Assembly: GCA_024760905.1 (NCBI GenBank)
Contig: CM045746.1
Location: forward strand, 7,214,466 to 7,278,465
Source of the DNA: Plotosus lineatus
Taxonomy: Eukaryota > Chordata > Actinopteri > Siluriformes > Plotosidae
DNA length: 64,000 nucleotides
Reading direction: 5' to 3'
Shown here: piece after piece, positions 51,167 through 64,000 of the stretch
Layout: each line of letters begins with the position of its first letter
Position numbering within the stretch: the stretch's first letter is position 1
Position numbers and translations under genes: made by a program
The notes under the pieces: model-generated
Seen by the model: only the letters and a program-made list of their open reading frames with translations
The model's database searches: none
What the model was told of the DNA's origin: nothing

Positions 51167-54100
51167 CATCATCATCATCATCTTCTTCCGCTTAGTCCAG
51201 GGTCGGGTCGCGGGGGCAGCAACCTTAGCAAAAAGGTCCAGACATCCCTCTCCCGAGCCACTTCCTCCAACTCTCCCGGGGGGACACCGAGGCGGTCCCA
51301 GACAAGCCGAGAGACATAGTCCCTCCAGCGTGTTCTAGGTCGACCCCGGGGTCTCTTCCCTGTTGGACATGCCCGAAACACCACACCAGGGAGGCGTCCG
51401 GGGGGCATTCTGACCAGATGCCCGAGCCACCTCAACTGGCCCCTCTCAATGCGGAGGAGCAGCGGATCTACTCCGAGCTCTCCCCGGATGGCGGAGCTTC
51501 TCACCCTATCTCTAAGGGAGAACCCCGCCACCCGGTGAAGAAAGCTCATTTCAGCCGCTTGTATCCGTGATCTTGTTCTTTCGGTCATTACCCAAAGCTC
51601 GTGACCATAGGTGAGGGTTGGAACGTAGATCGACTGGTAAATTGAGAGCTTCGCCTTGCGGCTCAGCTCCTTTTTCACCACAACGGACCGGTACAGGCAC
51701 CGCTTAACAGCAGAGGGTGCAGCGATCCGTCTGTCGATCTCTCGCTCCATCCTTCCTTCACTCGTAAACAAGACCCCAAGATACTTAAACTCCTCCACTT
51801 GGGGCAGGACCTCATTCCCGACCCGGAGGGTGCATTCCACCATTGTCCAACTGAGAACCATGGCCTCGGACTTGGAGGTACTGATCTTCATCCCGGCTGC
51901 TTCGCACTCAGCCGCGAATCGCTCCAATGAGAGCTGGAGGGCCCGACTTGATGAAGCCAAAAGGACAACATCATCCGCAAAAAGCAGAGACGATATCCGA
52001 TGGCCACCAAACCAGAACCCCTCATCGCCTCGACTGCGCCTAGAAATTCTGTCCATAAAAATTATGAACAGAATCGGTGACAAAGGACAGCCTTGGCGGA
52101 CTCCAACTGGAAACGTATCCGACCTGCTGTTACCAATACGGACCAAACTCTGGCTCCGGTGATACAGCGACCGAATAGCTCGTAGCAACGGATCCGGAAC
52201 GCCGTATTCTCGGAGCACGCCCCACAAGATCTTTCGAGGGACACGGTCGAAAGCCTTCTCCATATCCACAAAGCACATGTGGACAGATTGGGCAAACTCC
52301 CATGCCCCCTCCAGAATCCTGTGGAGCGTATAGAGTTGGTCAAGAGTGCTACGGCCAGGACGAAAACCACATTGTTCCTCTTGAATCCGAGGTTCGACTA
52401 TCGGTCGGATCCTTCTCTCTAGTACCCCTGCATAGACTTTCCCAGGTAGGCTGGGGAGTGTAATTCCCCGATAATTGGAACACACCCTCCGGTCCCCCTT
52501 CTTAAAAATTGGGACCACCACCCCAGTTTGCCAATCCAGAGGTACAGCCCCCGATGACCACGCGATGTTGCAGAGACGTGTCAACCAAGACAGTCCTACA
52601 ACATCCAGAGCCCTGAGATATTCCGGGCGGATCTCGTCCAACCCCGGAGCTCGGCCACCGAGGAGCTTTTTGACAACCTCAGTGACCTCCACTCCAGTGA
52701 TGGGCGGACCCTCACCCAAACCCCCAGGGTCTTCCTCTTCCACGGAGGGCATGTTGGTGGGATTGAGAAGGTCCTCAAAGTATTCCCTCCACCTCTTAAC
52801 AACATCCCCAGTCAAGGTAAGCAGCTCCCCACCTCCACCGTGAACAGTGTTTGTGAAGAACTGCTTCCCCCTCCTGAGGCGTCGGATGGTGGCCCAGAAC
52901 CTTTTTGAGGCCAACTGATAATCACTCTCCAGGCCCTCACCAAACTCCTCCCACGCCCGAGATTTTGCATCTGCGACAGCCTCGGCTACAGCACGTTTGG
53001 CCTGCCGGTACCCGTTTGCTGCCTCAGGAGTCCCACAGGCTAATAAAACCCGATAGGCCTCCTTCTTCAGCTGGACGGCCCCCTTCACCGCAGGTGTCCA
53101 CCACCGGGTTCGGGGATTACCGCCACGACAAGCACCGACGACCTTACGGCCACAGCTATGGGCTGCCGCCTCAGCAATGGAGGCACGAAACATGGCCCAT
53201 TCGGATTCCATGTCCCCCGCCTCCTCCGGAACGTGGTTGTAGCTCTGCCGGAGGTGGGAGTTAAAGGCCTCTCGGACAGGGGGCTCCGCCAAACGTTCCC
53301 AGCAGACCCTGATTACACGCTTGGGCCTGCCAGGTCTGGAAGGCAACCTCCCACACCACCGAAGCCAACTCACCACCAGGTAGTGATCGGTAGACAGCTC
53401 AGCTCCTCTCTTCACCCGAGTGTCCAGAACATATGTTCGCAAGTCCGATGACACGACTACAAAGTCAATCATTGAACTGCGACCTAGGGTGTCCTGGTGC
53501 CAAGTGCACTTATGGACACCCTTATGTTCGAACATGGTGTTCGTGATAGACAAACTATGACGAGCACAGAAGTCCAACAACGACACACCATTCGGATTCA
53601 GACTGGAGAGGCCGTACCTACCGATCACACCCTTCCAGGTCACACTATCATTGCCCACATGGGCGTTGAAGTCTCCCAAGACAACAAGCGAGTCTCCCGA
53701 GGGAGCGTTCTCCAACACCCCCCCCCCCAAAGACTCCAAAAAGGGTGGGTACTCTGAACTGTCATTTGGTGCATAAGCACAAATAACTGTCAGGACCCGC
53801 CCCCCCACCCGAAGACGGAGGGAAGCTACCCTTTCGTCAACCGGGGAGAACCCCAACATTTGGGCACCGAGACGGGGGATACAAGTTGATACAAGAATAC
53901 CCATACCGGCTCGCCGCCTCTCCACATGAGCAACTCCAGAATAGAAGAAGGTCCAGCCTCTTTCGAGATGGATGGTTCCAGAGCCCAAGCTATGCGTTGA
54001 GGTGAACCCGACTATATGTAGTCGGTATCTCTCCACCTCACGCACCAAATCAGGCTCCTTTCCCGCCAGAGAGGTGACATTCCATGTCCCGAAGGTCAGA

Positions 54101-54534
54101 GTAAGCAGCCGAGGATCAGTCCGACAGAACCCATGCCTTTGGCTGCCACCCAACTCACACTGCACCCGACCCCTAAAACTCCTCCCACGGGTGGTGGGTC
54201 CATGGGAGGGCGGACCCATGTCTCCTTTTCGGGCTGGGCCCGGCCAGGCTCCACGGGCATAAGCCTGATCACCAGGCGCCGCCTTGAGCCCCTCCCCTGG
54301 GCCTGGCTCCAGGAGGGAACCCCGGTGACCCGCGTCCGGGCAAGGGAGACTGCTTCCTTTGTTGTCTCGTGTCTTAGAGGTTTGTTTTGAATCGCACTTT
54401 GTCTGGACCTTCACCCCGGATCTGTTTGCCTTGGGTGACCCTACCAGGGGCATTTGCCCCCGACAACATAGCTCCTAGGATCATTAGGTCACGCAAACCC
54501 CTCCACCACGATAAGGTGGCGATTCAAGGAGGGG
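51167..54534 (-). mobile_element. LINE family 2, full-length copy with perfect target duplication
   Basis: ATATTTATTTT at 51156-51166 and 54535-54545. The 3' tail is (GAT)n on the element strand, the 5' end GAATCGCCACCTTATCGTGG just inside 54534. 3368 bp. Only one long frame. Other copies in the window: 47755-51121, 33452-34086 and 59531-59950. Confidence 0.95.
51178..54453 (-). CDS. LINE polyprotein: AP-like endonuclease and reverse transcriptase, intact
   Basis: 1091 codons without interruption. Residues 1-115 are a low-complexity N terminus rich in G, P and K. Endonuclease about 117-365: [10 protein letters not shown] (120-129), YAPN (227), [10 protein letters not shown] (260-269), [11 protein letters not shown] (328-338), TDHYLVVSW (355-363). 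Linker 366-590. RT about 595-880: [20 protein letters not shown] (644-663), [20 protein letters not shown] (695-714), [12 protein letters not shown] (728-739, first catalytic Asp), [13 protein letters not shown] (784-796), [12 protein letters not shown] (823-834, the FADD pair), [13 protein letters not shown] (887-899). The C-terminal part has RWLGHLVRM (1008) and [10 protein letters not shown] (1037). The Glu of endonuclease motif II (usually QET) reads TST at 151-153. ORF1 is not seen. I cannot fix the clade; the single-ORF layout and GAT tail suit the CR1/Jockey-like LINEs of fish. Confidence 0.93.
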   Translation of the reverse strand: MPLVGSPKANRSGVKVQTKCDSKQTSKTRDNKGSSLPCPDAGHRGSLLEPGPGEGLKAAPGDQAYARGAWPGPARKGDMGPPSHGPTTRGRSFRGRVQCELGGSQRHGFCRTDPRLLTLTFGTWNVTSLAGKEPDLVREVERYRLHIVGFTSTHSLGSGTIHLERGWTFFYSGVAHVERRRAGMGILVSTCIPRLGAQMLGFSPVDERVASLRLRVGGRVLTVICAYAPNDSSEYPPFLESLGGGVLENAPSGDSLVVLGDFNAHVGNDSVTWKGVIGRYGLSSLNPNGVSLLDFCARHSLSITNTMFEHKGVHKCTWHQDTLGRSSMIDFVVVSSDLRTYVLDTRVKRGAELSTDHYLVVSWLRWCGRLPSRPGRPKRVIRVCWERLAEPPVREAFNSHLRQSYNHVPEEAGDMESEWAMFRASIAEAAAHSCGRKVVGACRGGNPRTRWWTPAVKGAVQLKKEAYRVLLACGTPEAANGYRQAKRAVAEAVADAKSRAWEEFGEGLESDYQLASKRFWATIRRLRRGKQFFTNTVHGGGGELLTLTGDVVKRWREYFEDLLNPTNMPSVEEEDPGGLGEGPPITGVEVTEVVKKLLGGRAPGLDEIRPEYLRALDVVGLSWLTRLCNIAWSSGAVPLDWQTGVVVPIFKKGDRRVCSNYRGITLPSLPGKVYAGVLERRIRPIVEPRIQEEQCGFRPGRSTLDQLYTLHRILEGAWEFAQSVHMCFVDMEKAFDRVPRKILWGVLREYGVPDPLLRAIRSLYHRSQSLVRIGNSRSDTFPVGVRQGCPLSPILFIIFMDRISRRSRGDEGFWFGGHRISSLLFADDVVLLASSSRALQLSLERFAAECEAAGMKISTSKSEAMVLSWTMVECTLRVGNEVLPQVEEFKYLGVLFTSEGRMEREIDRRIAAPSAVKRCLYRSVVVKKELSRKAKLSIYQSIYVPTLTYGHELWVMTERTRSRIQAAEMSFLHRVAGFSLRDRVRSSAIRGELGVDPLLLRIERGQLRWLGHLVRMPPGRLPGVVFRACPTGKRPRGRPRTRWRDYVSRLVWDRLGVPPGELEEVARERDVWTFLLRLLPPRPDPGLSGRR

Positions 54535-54601
54535 ATATTTATTTTAACTTACATTAATAAAATGTATCTATTATATAATAGCTTTGCAGTAAATTAATAT
54601 A

Positions 54602-57021
54602 CAGTGAACCCTCGCTATAACACGGTTCACTTTTCACGGTCTCGCTACTTCACGGATTTGCATAGTGCATTGTGTTCTGCATTCTGATTGGCTAAACAGT
54701 CTCTCTGCTTCTTCTCTACGTGTTAGTCAATAAGCTTGCGGTTTAATACGTACACGTACGTAAAACAGCTTGCCTTTTATGTTCCCTACGTGCAAATTCT
54801 CTTGCAATTTCAAGTCTCCCTAAAACCCATTATGTCGACAAAACGTTCTGCACCGACAAAAGCACCTGCGCGGTCGGGCCTAAAAGGCAGAGGAAGATGC
54901 TAACTATTGCAGAAAAGTTCAACTTCTGGACATGCTAAAGGAAGGTAAAAAGCTTATGCTACAGGTCGGCATTACGGAATTAATGAATCTTCCGTTCGTT
55001 CTATAAAGAAGGAGGAAAATAACATAAGGACTACAGCAGCAATAAGTTTTAATAAAGATGCAAAAGGGTTGCTAACTGTTCGCAACAAGACCATGGTAAG
55101 GATGGAGTCTGCATTAGCTTTGTGGATTAATGACTGCAGAAAAAAACATTACGCTGGATACGAATGTTATCTGCACAAAAGCTAGAACACTGTATCAAGC
55201 CTTTGCTGACGGCGACAGTGACAGGGAAGAGGAGGAGGATGCAGATACCGGGCCATCATCAAGTGCTGTTCACGCAGTACCAAGCACATTTAATGCTAGC
55301 AAGGGCTGGTTTGAAAAATTTAAGAAACGCTTTTGGACTTAAAAATGTTTCTCTGCACGGAGAGATCGCCTTCTGCAAATACCGCTGAAGCAGAAGCGTT
55401 CGTGAACAATACATTTAAAGCGATCATTGAGGAAGGGGATATATGCCTGAACAAGCTTTTAATATGGATGAGACTGGCTTATTTTGAAACGGATGCCCTC
55501 CCGCACCTTCATCATGCAGGAAGAAGCCAAAGCCCCAGGATTTAAAGCCCAAAAAAGATCGTGGTGACTCTGGTTATGTGCGGAAATGCTGCAGGTTTTA
55601 TGATTAAGCCTGGGCTCATTTATAGGTCTAAAAATCCCAGAGCACTGAAAAACAAAAAAGGATGATTTGCCCGTTTACTGGATGCACAACGCAGGCTTGG
55701 ATGACAAAAGCGCTCAATATGGGATTGGTTCAAAAACTGTTTCATCCCGGAGGTCAAGTGTTATTTGAGAGGAAAGGGACTAGACTTTAAAGTGCTTCTG
55801 CTCGCTTGACAATGCTGGAGGTCACGCCGATGAGTATATGATGGTATGCAAATCGAATTTCTGCCGCCAAACACTACATCCCTGATTCAGCCCATGGACC
55901 AAAGGCATCATCCGTGCTTTCAAGGCTCTCTATACACGCAACACCCTGCAACATCTTGTTGACGCTTATGGACTCAGATCAAGACTTCACTAAAGGACTA
56001 CTGGCGTGGATACACCATCGCATCATGTCTCCAAAATATTCAGAGGGCCATTCAAGAGATGAAAACTGAAACTTTGAATGCCTGCTGGAAAAACTGTGGC
56101 CAGAGGCAGTGCAAAACCCAACCGGGGCTCGCTCGACGAGATCCATCACTCTGTCATAGATACTGTGGTGACTCTCAGAAACAGCTTGGAGGAGACGGCT
56201 TTAATGACATGACTTCGCATGACATTAATGCACTGATTGATGCTGAAGCACGCCCGCTAACCGATGCAGACCTGGCCCAAATGACAAAGCCACCAAGTGA
56301 TGATGAAAGAGAAAAGGAAGAAGAGGACACAAGTGTGGATAAAGATGAGGAGGATGGACTAACACTTGGTCGCTTAGCAACCATTCTGAGAATGGCCACT
56401 GAACTTCAGCGAGCAGCTCACGATTGGGACCCTTTGATGAGCCGTTCATTACAGTTCTCCAACATAATCGGTGGTGGCATGTCTGTGTATAAGTCTCTTT
56501 TTGCCCAGAAGAAAAAAGAGCGTCAACAACTGCCTATCACTATGTTCTTCTCACGAAAAAACACACCTGCACCTCGGGCTTCAGAAGAAGAAAACGCTGC
56601 AGAGCGGAGTCAGGATGCGGCGGCTCAGTCAGAAAAGTAGTAAAAACAGTACATGTGAGTCACAATTTGTCCGACTGTACTTTTATTTTTCATTTTCTCC
56701 CATTCAATCCAATTACTCGGGTCGCAATGGGGCGGTGCTGATCTCCGCAATTAGTTCACATTGATGATTAAAATTATTATTTGACAGTACAGTAGTTATT
56801 TGTAAAAAGCAAACAAACGTTTATACAGTACTCTTATTTGTTAAACAAATGCTTGGGCCTATAAAAAAGGTTTGTTCTTTGGTTTCAATGTATAATAGAG
56901 CATTTAATTGTATAATGATTGTAAAAAAATAAAAAAATAAATAAAGGTTTCTACTTCACGGATTTCGCCTATCACGGGTTCTTTTTGGAACGTAACCCCA
57001 GCGAAAAACGAGGGTTCACTG
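54602..57021 (+). mobile_element. Tigger/pogo transposon, nearly full length
   Basis: Ends CAGTGAACCCTCG in inverted orientation with TA on each side (54600-54601 and 57022-57023). 2420 bp, with a decayed transposase on the plus strand. Confidence 0.92.
54830..56640 (+). pseudogene. Tigger transposase, decayed (CENP-B/JERKY-like)
   Basis: Fragments in several frames follow the family order: an N-terminal helix-turn-helix near 54870-55010, STFNASKGWFEKFKKRF (CENP-B DNA-binding half, about 55285-55340), a DETGLF-like first catalytic block near 55465-55490, KPGLIYRSKNPRALKN (about 55605-55655), LLLDNAGGHA-like second block near 55795-55825, LPPNTTSLIQPMDQ (about 55860-55910). A C-terminal 193-codon open frame at 56059-56640, rich in E and D, has PPSDDEREKEEEDTSVDKDE. 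Multiple frameshifts make it inactive. Confidence 0.85.
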
Positions 57022-57073
57022 TATATAAATAAAATTTATATACAGTGAGTAATTACTATTATTTGGAAACACT

Positions 57074-57385
57074 ATGGGGCATAGAATTTAGCACATACTC
57101 CTTACAGCAAGAAGGTTCTGGGTTCAAATCCTAGGTGTGGTGAAGGATTTTGTGTGTGGAACTTGCATGTTCTCTCTGCTTGCAGGGGTTAGCTCAGTAT
57201 ACCCCAATTCGCCAAATACATGCACATCTGGCTAATTGGCTGTTCCAAATTGTCTCTAAATGTGAGTGTGAGTGTAAATGGTGGTATCTGTGTGTGTTGG
57301 TCCTGATAGGCTGTCTGTTCAGGGTGTACACTGTCCTAGCTAAGAGTTGGCTGAGAGAGGCTCCAGCCTCTATATTTACAGTAAT
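57074..57385 (+). mobile_element. HE1/V-SINE-type SINE
   Basis: B-box-like GGTTCAAATCC near 57122, then GAACTTGCATGTTCTCTCTG, CTAATTGGCTGTTCCAAATT, GTGAGTGTGAGTGTAAATGG and AGGGTGTACACTGTCCTAGC, ending GAGAGGCTCCAGCC. This is the familiar central block of fish V-SINE/HE1-like elements. Confidence 0.7.
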
Positions 57386-57387
57386 TA

Positions 57388-58388
57388 CCGTATTTTCCGG
57401 GCTATAAGTCACTTTGGAGTATAAGTCACATCAGCCATAAAATGCACAGTGAAAAAAAATCATATACAAGTCGCACAGGACAATAAGTCGCAATTTTGGG
57501 GAGAATTTTATTTTATAAAATCAGAGACAAAGAACAGACATTTCATCTATAAAGGAAAGAAAAAGCAATAACAATAAAATGGAGAACAGGCTAAATAGGC
57601 ATCTGTGAACGTCACATGAATAGGTGGTATGTTAACATAACATATTAACAGTCATTTAGATAACTATAGCCGAAGCAACATAACATAACTAGCTTACCAA
57701 ACTCTCAATCTCACTAAAATCACCAAATCCATTGAACTCTGCATCCTCTATGTCACCTTTGAACAACTCCCCCATCACTGAAAGTAGAGGGCGCGCTGCT
57801 TCCTCTTCTGTGCGGCTGTCGTCAGACTCGGCATCAGTCCCTGCTATTATTCCAGCCTTTCTGAATCCCAACAGTATGGTGTCAGTTGTCACTGAAGCCC
57901 ATGCTTTGTTGATCCATCCAATCACTTCCAGGAACGTTGCATGGTGCATCCTCCCCGTTGTCGTGAAGCTGTGCTCTCCATCCATCATCCACTGCTCCCA
58001 CAGCTGACTCAAAATTGCCTTAAAGCTCCTATTCACTGTGATGTCAAGTGGCTGGAGTACTTTGGTTAAGCTTCTAGGGATGATGTCAGGGATAGTGTTG
58101 AAAAGCTTTAATTGATCTTTGAATTGTGGCTTGATGTGTGCTTGCATACTGTCCATCACAAGCAAGGCTTTGATTGTTCTAAAGAAGCCATCCGGACGCT
58201 TAGTGTAGCACTTTGTAAGCCAAACGTTCATCATATCTTGATCACAAGTTTCTCACTCAATCCAAACTTTCTTTCTGCTGCTCGATTACTGTTTTCAGCC
58301 ACATATTTCACTACTTGTAGCTTTGTAATCTGTGGAATATGATTTTCTTTTGGGGACATTTGTGTTCCATGTTTCTCAGTTGTCTTTA
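57388..58388 (-). mobile_element. Pogo-like element fragment with transposase C-terminal part
   Basis: The left edge CCGTATTTTCCGGGCTATAA is a common fish pogo-type end. The minus-strand frame 57689-58234 (181 codons) reads FFRTIKALLVMDSMQAHIKP (catalytic D block), IPRSLTKVLQPLDITVNRSF (conserved LQPLD), then an acidic tail EESDD-like with DFSEIESL. The N-terminal half is absent because the element stops at the next transposon (58391). Confidence 0.8.
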
Positions 58389-58390
58389 CA

Positions 58391-59519
58391 CAGGAGTACC
58401 TCAGCTAACAAGTATCCCTGATGATGAGTTTATCACAAGCCTTTCCTCACCAGCATTCGTAGCATGCACGCACACAAAAGACTTCTCCTGTGTGGTTGTG
58501 ATTTTGTGACTTTTTTACTGTACAGAGATCCTTCACTTTCCGTAGTTAATTGGAACCGAGATCCCCACACAACCATCGAAATTCCCGAAGTAGGATCACC
58601 TCCCCAACCCACCCCTGACTGACTTATATACACATGTATAATATCAATAAATGTACAATATCAATAAATATATATTCAATGCTATTAATGCTTATAAAAA
58701 CAGTTAAACATTAAAAAACAATGCATAAGATGTAAATAAAATATAAATACACACACAAACAGATGCGCACACATGCGTACGTGCACACATGCGCGCTCGC
58801 ACACATGCAGATGCGTGATGCGCACCTCACAACAATGTATTTAGTTTTAATGGAGATTTTGGATTGTTTTTTTGTTTGTTTAGGTTTTTTTTTTTTTTTT
58901 TTTTGCTTTTGTGGTATTTCCTTAACTTTTCCCCCTATTCTATCTTAATTTCCTTATTTTTTAATTCGCTGAATATTTTTAGAAAAAAACGTGATGCACT
59001 GAAGCCGCATGAATTGAAGCACAAAGTAGTGAGGGATCCCTGTACTCTTATTTTTTATGGTGCCTCACCCATGGTGTCTCTAAGATGGGTCGTAAGAAGG
59101 TGGTTGATGAATTCGAGAAGAGGAAATTGATTTCTCATGAAATGAAGCCAGAAATCATAGATAAACATGACAAAGGAGTCTGCGTGGTCGATCTGTGTAC
59201 GGAGTATGAGAAGTTCAGATGCACTTATTATTTATTGACTTATTGTTTATTCTTATTTTTTTATTGTTTATTATGAATTATTATTACTGGTAATGTACAT
59301 GTATTATTGTTATGAAATATTTATTTTTATATGTTTATCTTTAATATATTCAGTCCAATATATGTGTTTGTGGCAGGTTATATGAGTTTGGGAGGGCATC
59401 AGCACGGATTAATTGGTTTTCTGTTATTTCTTATGGGAATAATTGTTTCGTTTAATGAACTTTTCGGCTCATGAGCTCGCACTCAGAACGGATTAAACTT
59501 GTTAGCTGAGGTAATACTG
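58391..59519 (+). mobile_element. Tigger-like element interrupted by a MITE
   Basis: Ends CAGGAGTACCTCAGCTAACA and, inverted, CAGTATTACCTCAGCTAACA. Plus-strand remnant at 59085-59215: MGRKKVVDEFEKRKLISHEM and KPEIIDKHDKGVCVVDLCTE, which looks like a pogo helix-turn-helix start. A MITE sits at 58523-59042. Confidence 0.8.
58523..59042. mobile_element. Tigger-like MITE, family CAGGGATCCCTCGC, copy 3
   Basis: Left end CAGAGATCCTTCACTTTCCG, right end GTGAGGGATCCCTG, TA on both sides. It shares internal CACACATGCG-rich and GCACCTCAC blocks with copies 1 and 2. Confidence 0.82.
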
Positions 59520-59530
59520 TTAATTGATTA

Positions 59531-59950
59531 TCATCATCATCATCATCATCTTCCGCTAAGTCCAGGGTTGGGTCGCGGGGGCAGTTGGGCGCCGTTTGGC
59601 CTGCCGGTACCCGTTTGCTGCCTCGGGAGTCCCACAGGCTAATAAAACCCTATAGGCCTCCTTCTTTAGCTGGACGGCCCTCTTCATCGCAGGTGTCCAC
59701 AACCGGATTTGGGGGTTAAAGCCACAACAAACACTGACGACCTTACGGCCACAGCTACGGGGTGCCGCCTCAGCAATGGAGGCATGAAACATGGCCCATT
59801 CGGATTCCATGTCCCCCGCCTCCTCCAGAACGTGGTTATAGCTCTGCCGGAGGAGGGAGTTAAAGGCTTCTCGAACAAGGGACTCCACCAAACGTTCCCA
59901 GCAGACCCTAATTACACGCTTGGACCTGCCAGGTCTGGAAGGCAGCCTCT
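59531..59950 (-). mobile_element. Internally deleted copy of LINE family 2
   Basis: (TCA)n and the 3'-terminal 50 bp (TTCCGCTAAGTCCAGGGTTG) join directly to linker sequence equal to about 53000-53345 of the intact element. The frame 59556-59891 is stop-free, with [20 protein letters not shown] and [16 protein letters not shown]. The RT is entirely missing. Confidence 0.88.
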
Positions 59951-62190
59951 GTTTTTATTTTATTTATTTACTGTTCAAGCAGTACTCTGGTTTTTATTCC
60001 ACTGTCTAAAAACATGCACATTACGCTGACTGGCTGTTCCAAATCGCCCCTAGATATTACTGAGCGTGTCACTGGTGGGCTGTGCAGCAAAGAAACACAG
60101 AATGAAGAGAACAGACTGCTGGGAGTAAATTAATACAAATTAATGGTATAAATACTAGAATTAAATTGTAAATGTACTCGTAGTTCAGTCCTACAGATAG
60201 TGTTTATACCAGCAGAGAGGGCTTTGCTGACCCTGATGGGCTCAAAGCCGGCTGAGATGGGCACCACAACCCTAATTAGAATTAAACAGATTTAAAATTC
60301 ATGAATGAATGAATAATGAATAACCCCTTAGAAAAACTTTGATATAAATGTGCTATAGGTTGAACGTCTCCTTTTCCCTTTAACAGCATCATGTACATCT
60401 GACATCTTGCCAAGCACTGTAAATTAACACAAGTGAAATAAATGAAGACCAGCAGCATGCTCACGGTACGACCTTTAAAACATTAACGTCCTCTCTGAGT
60501 GGATATACTTCAGCAGTGGCCATGAAAAGCTTTTACACATGACAGTGACTGTGACAGACGGGAGAGAGATAGAGAGAGACGGCGACAGGACAAATTCATC
60601 CGTCTGCACATCTAGGTCATCGCTCAGCTAGAAAAATGTAATATATCTTCATTTCACCTGCTTTGAAAGGCTGTCTTGCTCACTTTATCGATGAGTCTGA
60701 CACTCTCGCTGCTTAGAAGGTCAATGAAGGACTTTCAGAGAGTGATAAGAAGTGTCTGTATATGGGTACCGGTGGCGCTAGGAGTTTCAGGTTCAAATTA
60801 TTATTCATAGACTGATTATGATGAACCAACACAAAATAATATACATGTGATGTAACAACGACATACATTAAAGGATAATGACATCATTATTACAGTTTCT
60901 CACCAACTTTATCATTTAATGTAATACTGTACATGTTTATGATTTGAGGTTTATCCTTAATGTGAGAAACGGGTGTTTAGTGTAGCGTAAACAGCACAAC
61001 AAACAAAATTATCTAACATTCTGTACTTACAATTTTTTTAAAATACAAGTTTTTAAAAAAAAAAAAAAAAAGTAAGATGTCTACCTGGGGAAAAAAAGAC
61101 CTTTCATTGTAAACATACATATCTTGACAATGGTTTCAGGTAATAAGGCTACATTTATTCTTCTGTTAACATGTTTTCTTTATGTTTCACTATAGCTGCT
61201 AACATATTTGTAGTCAGGAAAGTCGATTTTAACCAATCATCTGAAATTTGAATCAGAAGTCTGTCAGTAGTCAACTTTGCGTGCAAAGGTATTGAAAACA
61301 TGAATGTATCACACAGTGACACAATTTCAACTCACCAATAAACAATAATACGTTGCAATAAAGCTGAGATTGTTGTATCCGAGTGAGTTTTACTTTCCAA
61401 TCCTTATTTTATCCAACACACACACACACATACACACACACACACACACACTGCAAGCCAAGTGCTCAATTTCCTTTAAGACAGAGTAAACAGTTAACTA
61501 GCAGGTTAACACCCTGCTAGCACAACTAATTGTTTAATAAGTGTTGAATATTTTCTATGTAAAGTACAGTAGTTTATATTGTAATAGTTTTGAATGCTTA
61601 CCTGACTGGTGTGCTATTCACATACACAGATAAGATCCTGCTAGCAAACATGCTAAGATGTTTAGCTAGGCTTGGGTAAATGATGTTGGTAGAATTAAAA
61701 AGAGTTCTATTTTTTCATCCACAAACCTTTGTATTTTCTCTGTTTCAGTGTTGCATTTGTGTAAAACATGAATACGTTTCATGAAAAGGTGTGTTAAACA
61801 CTCTCTTAGTTTCTGACAGGCTAGTGGGCATAGAAAAGTCCCAAATTCTTTCACAAGACCTTTGTGGTCTGTCTTTATTGAGCGTGTTGTTTGCAGAGCA
61901 GCCATGAAATTATGTGGTATTGATGATTTGCGTATCAAATTTGGCACATGTTTTATGTCGGCTGCCCTTCCTGACACAACCCTCTGCATTTAACCTGGCT
62001 TGGGACCGGCATGAGGATGAACACTGGCTTGTGCCCCCTCACGGCTACAGCAGCCATGAAATTATATATGATTTAAATTATGCTGTTATGCTGTGGTTTA
62101 CATGTGTTTGACTGCAGAGACATGACAACTTTGTTGATGTTAACTAGGCGAGGGAGAGCATCATTTTGGATGGAGAGTCTATTTCATGTA
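59951..62190. other. Intergenic, repeat scraps only
   Basis: 60005-60325 is a degraded SINE with (AATG)n tail (AAAAACATGCACATTACGCT to AATTCATGAATGAATGAAT). 61408-61450 is a CA microsatellite. The rest is AT-rich. I see no convincing exon. Confidence 0.5.
61935..62045 (-). mobile_element. RTE LINE 5'-end fragment
   Basis: Matches 43605-43718 of LINE copy C: TTTGGCACATGTTTTATGTC, GGCTGCCCTTCCTGACACAA, CTTGGGACCGGCATGAGGAT, CTGGCTTGTGCCCCCTCACG. No LINE coding part follows. Confidence 0.8.
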
Positions 62191-62645
62191 CAGGGATTCC
62201 TCGCTACTTCGCGCTTCAATTCATGCGGCTTCAAGTGCATCGTGTTTTTTTTTTTTTTTAATATTCATCAAATTAAAAAAATAAGGAAATTAAGGAAGAA
62301 TAGGGGAAAAGTTAAGGAAAATGCCACAAAACAAGTCCAATTATGCAAAAAACCCAAACAAACGAAAACAAAAAAACAACCCAAAACCATGCATCAAAAC
62401 TACTTACATTTTTATGTGAGGTGCACATCTGTATGTGTGTATTTATATTTCATTTACACCTTATGTATTACTTTTGAATGTGTAATTGTTATTATAATCA
62501 TTTATAGCATTGAATATGTATTTATTGATATTATATACACATATACATGTACATATACATCAGTCAGGGGGGGTTGATCCTACTTCACAGAACTCTGCGG
62601 TCGGGGGTCTCGGTCCCAATTAACGTGGAAAGTGAGGGATCCCTG
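62191..62645. mobile_element. Tigger-like MITE, family CAGGGATCCCTCGC, copy 2
   Basis: CAGGGATTCCTCGCTACTTC at the left, GTGAGGGATCCCTG at the right, TA on both sides. 455 bp. Confidence 0.85.
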
Positions 62646-62648
62646 TAT

Positions 62649-64000
<1,352 letters not shown>

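Noticed and set aside
51656..54390. Several plus-strand frames of 90-170 codons over the intact LINE
   Set aside because: They are antisense shadows of the 1091-codon minus frame, which has the recognisable motifs.

Overview
The window is vertebrate nuclear DNA, most probably from a teleost fish. It carries two multi-exon genes with GT/AG introns, dense CA, TA and GATA/GACA microsatellites, and a mixed load of Tc1, hAT, pogo/Tigger, RTE-type LINE, a second LINE family, a restriction-like-endonuclease LINE and tRNA-derived SINEs. I cannot name the species from sequence alone.

Two host genes are clear, both on the minus strand. asah1 (acid ceramidase) occupies about 1-14570. Eleven exons are visible, from the initiator codon to the exon that runs off the left edge, and every splice phase fits. 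frg1 (FSHD region gene 1, an RNA-associated nuclear protein) occupies about 29900-45030. All nine coding exons are present and give a complete 256-residue product. About 15 kb of repeat-rich DNA separates them. It holds a broken PRY-SPRY (B30.2) exon near 17.8-18.6 kb, a retroelement with a restriction-like endonuclease domain at 21-22.7 kb, and several DNA transposons.

Layout. 1-14.6 kb: asah1. Its first intron holds a SINE split by a hAT, itself split by a Tc1 element, itself split by another SINE, then a 2.3-kb GATA/GACA array. 15-17.8 kb: RTE-type LINE copy A. 17.8-18.6 kb: B30.2 pseudogene. 19-23.7 kb: pogo-like repeats, the endonuclease-bearing retroelement with long flanking duplications, and a long-hairpin element. 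24-29.9 kb: MITEs, SINEs and a hAT. 30-45 kb: frg1. Its third intron (8.7 kb) is almost wholly transposons: LINE copy B carrying a DNA transposon that carries a SINE, and a Tigger-like element carrying a Tc1 fragment and LINE copy C. 45.2-47.7 kb: a second hAT with nested guests. 47.75-54.5 kb: two copies of a second LINE family tail to tail, one decayed and one with an uninterrupted 1091-codon ORF and a perfect target duplication. 54.6-59.5 kb: pogo/Tigger elements with decayed transposases. 60-64 kb: repeat fragments and no recognisable gene.

The two genes have no visible functional link. Most of the biology here is transposon history: nesting order, target duplications, and a SINE whose body is assembled from both ends of the RTE LINE in the same window.
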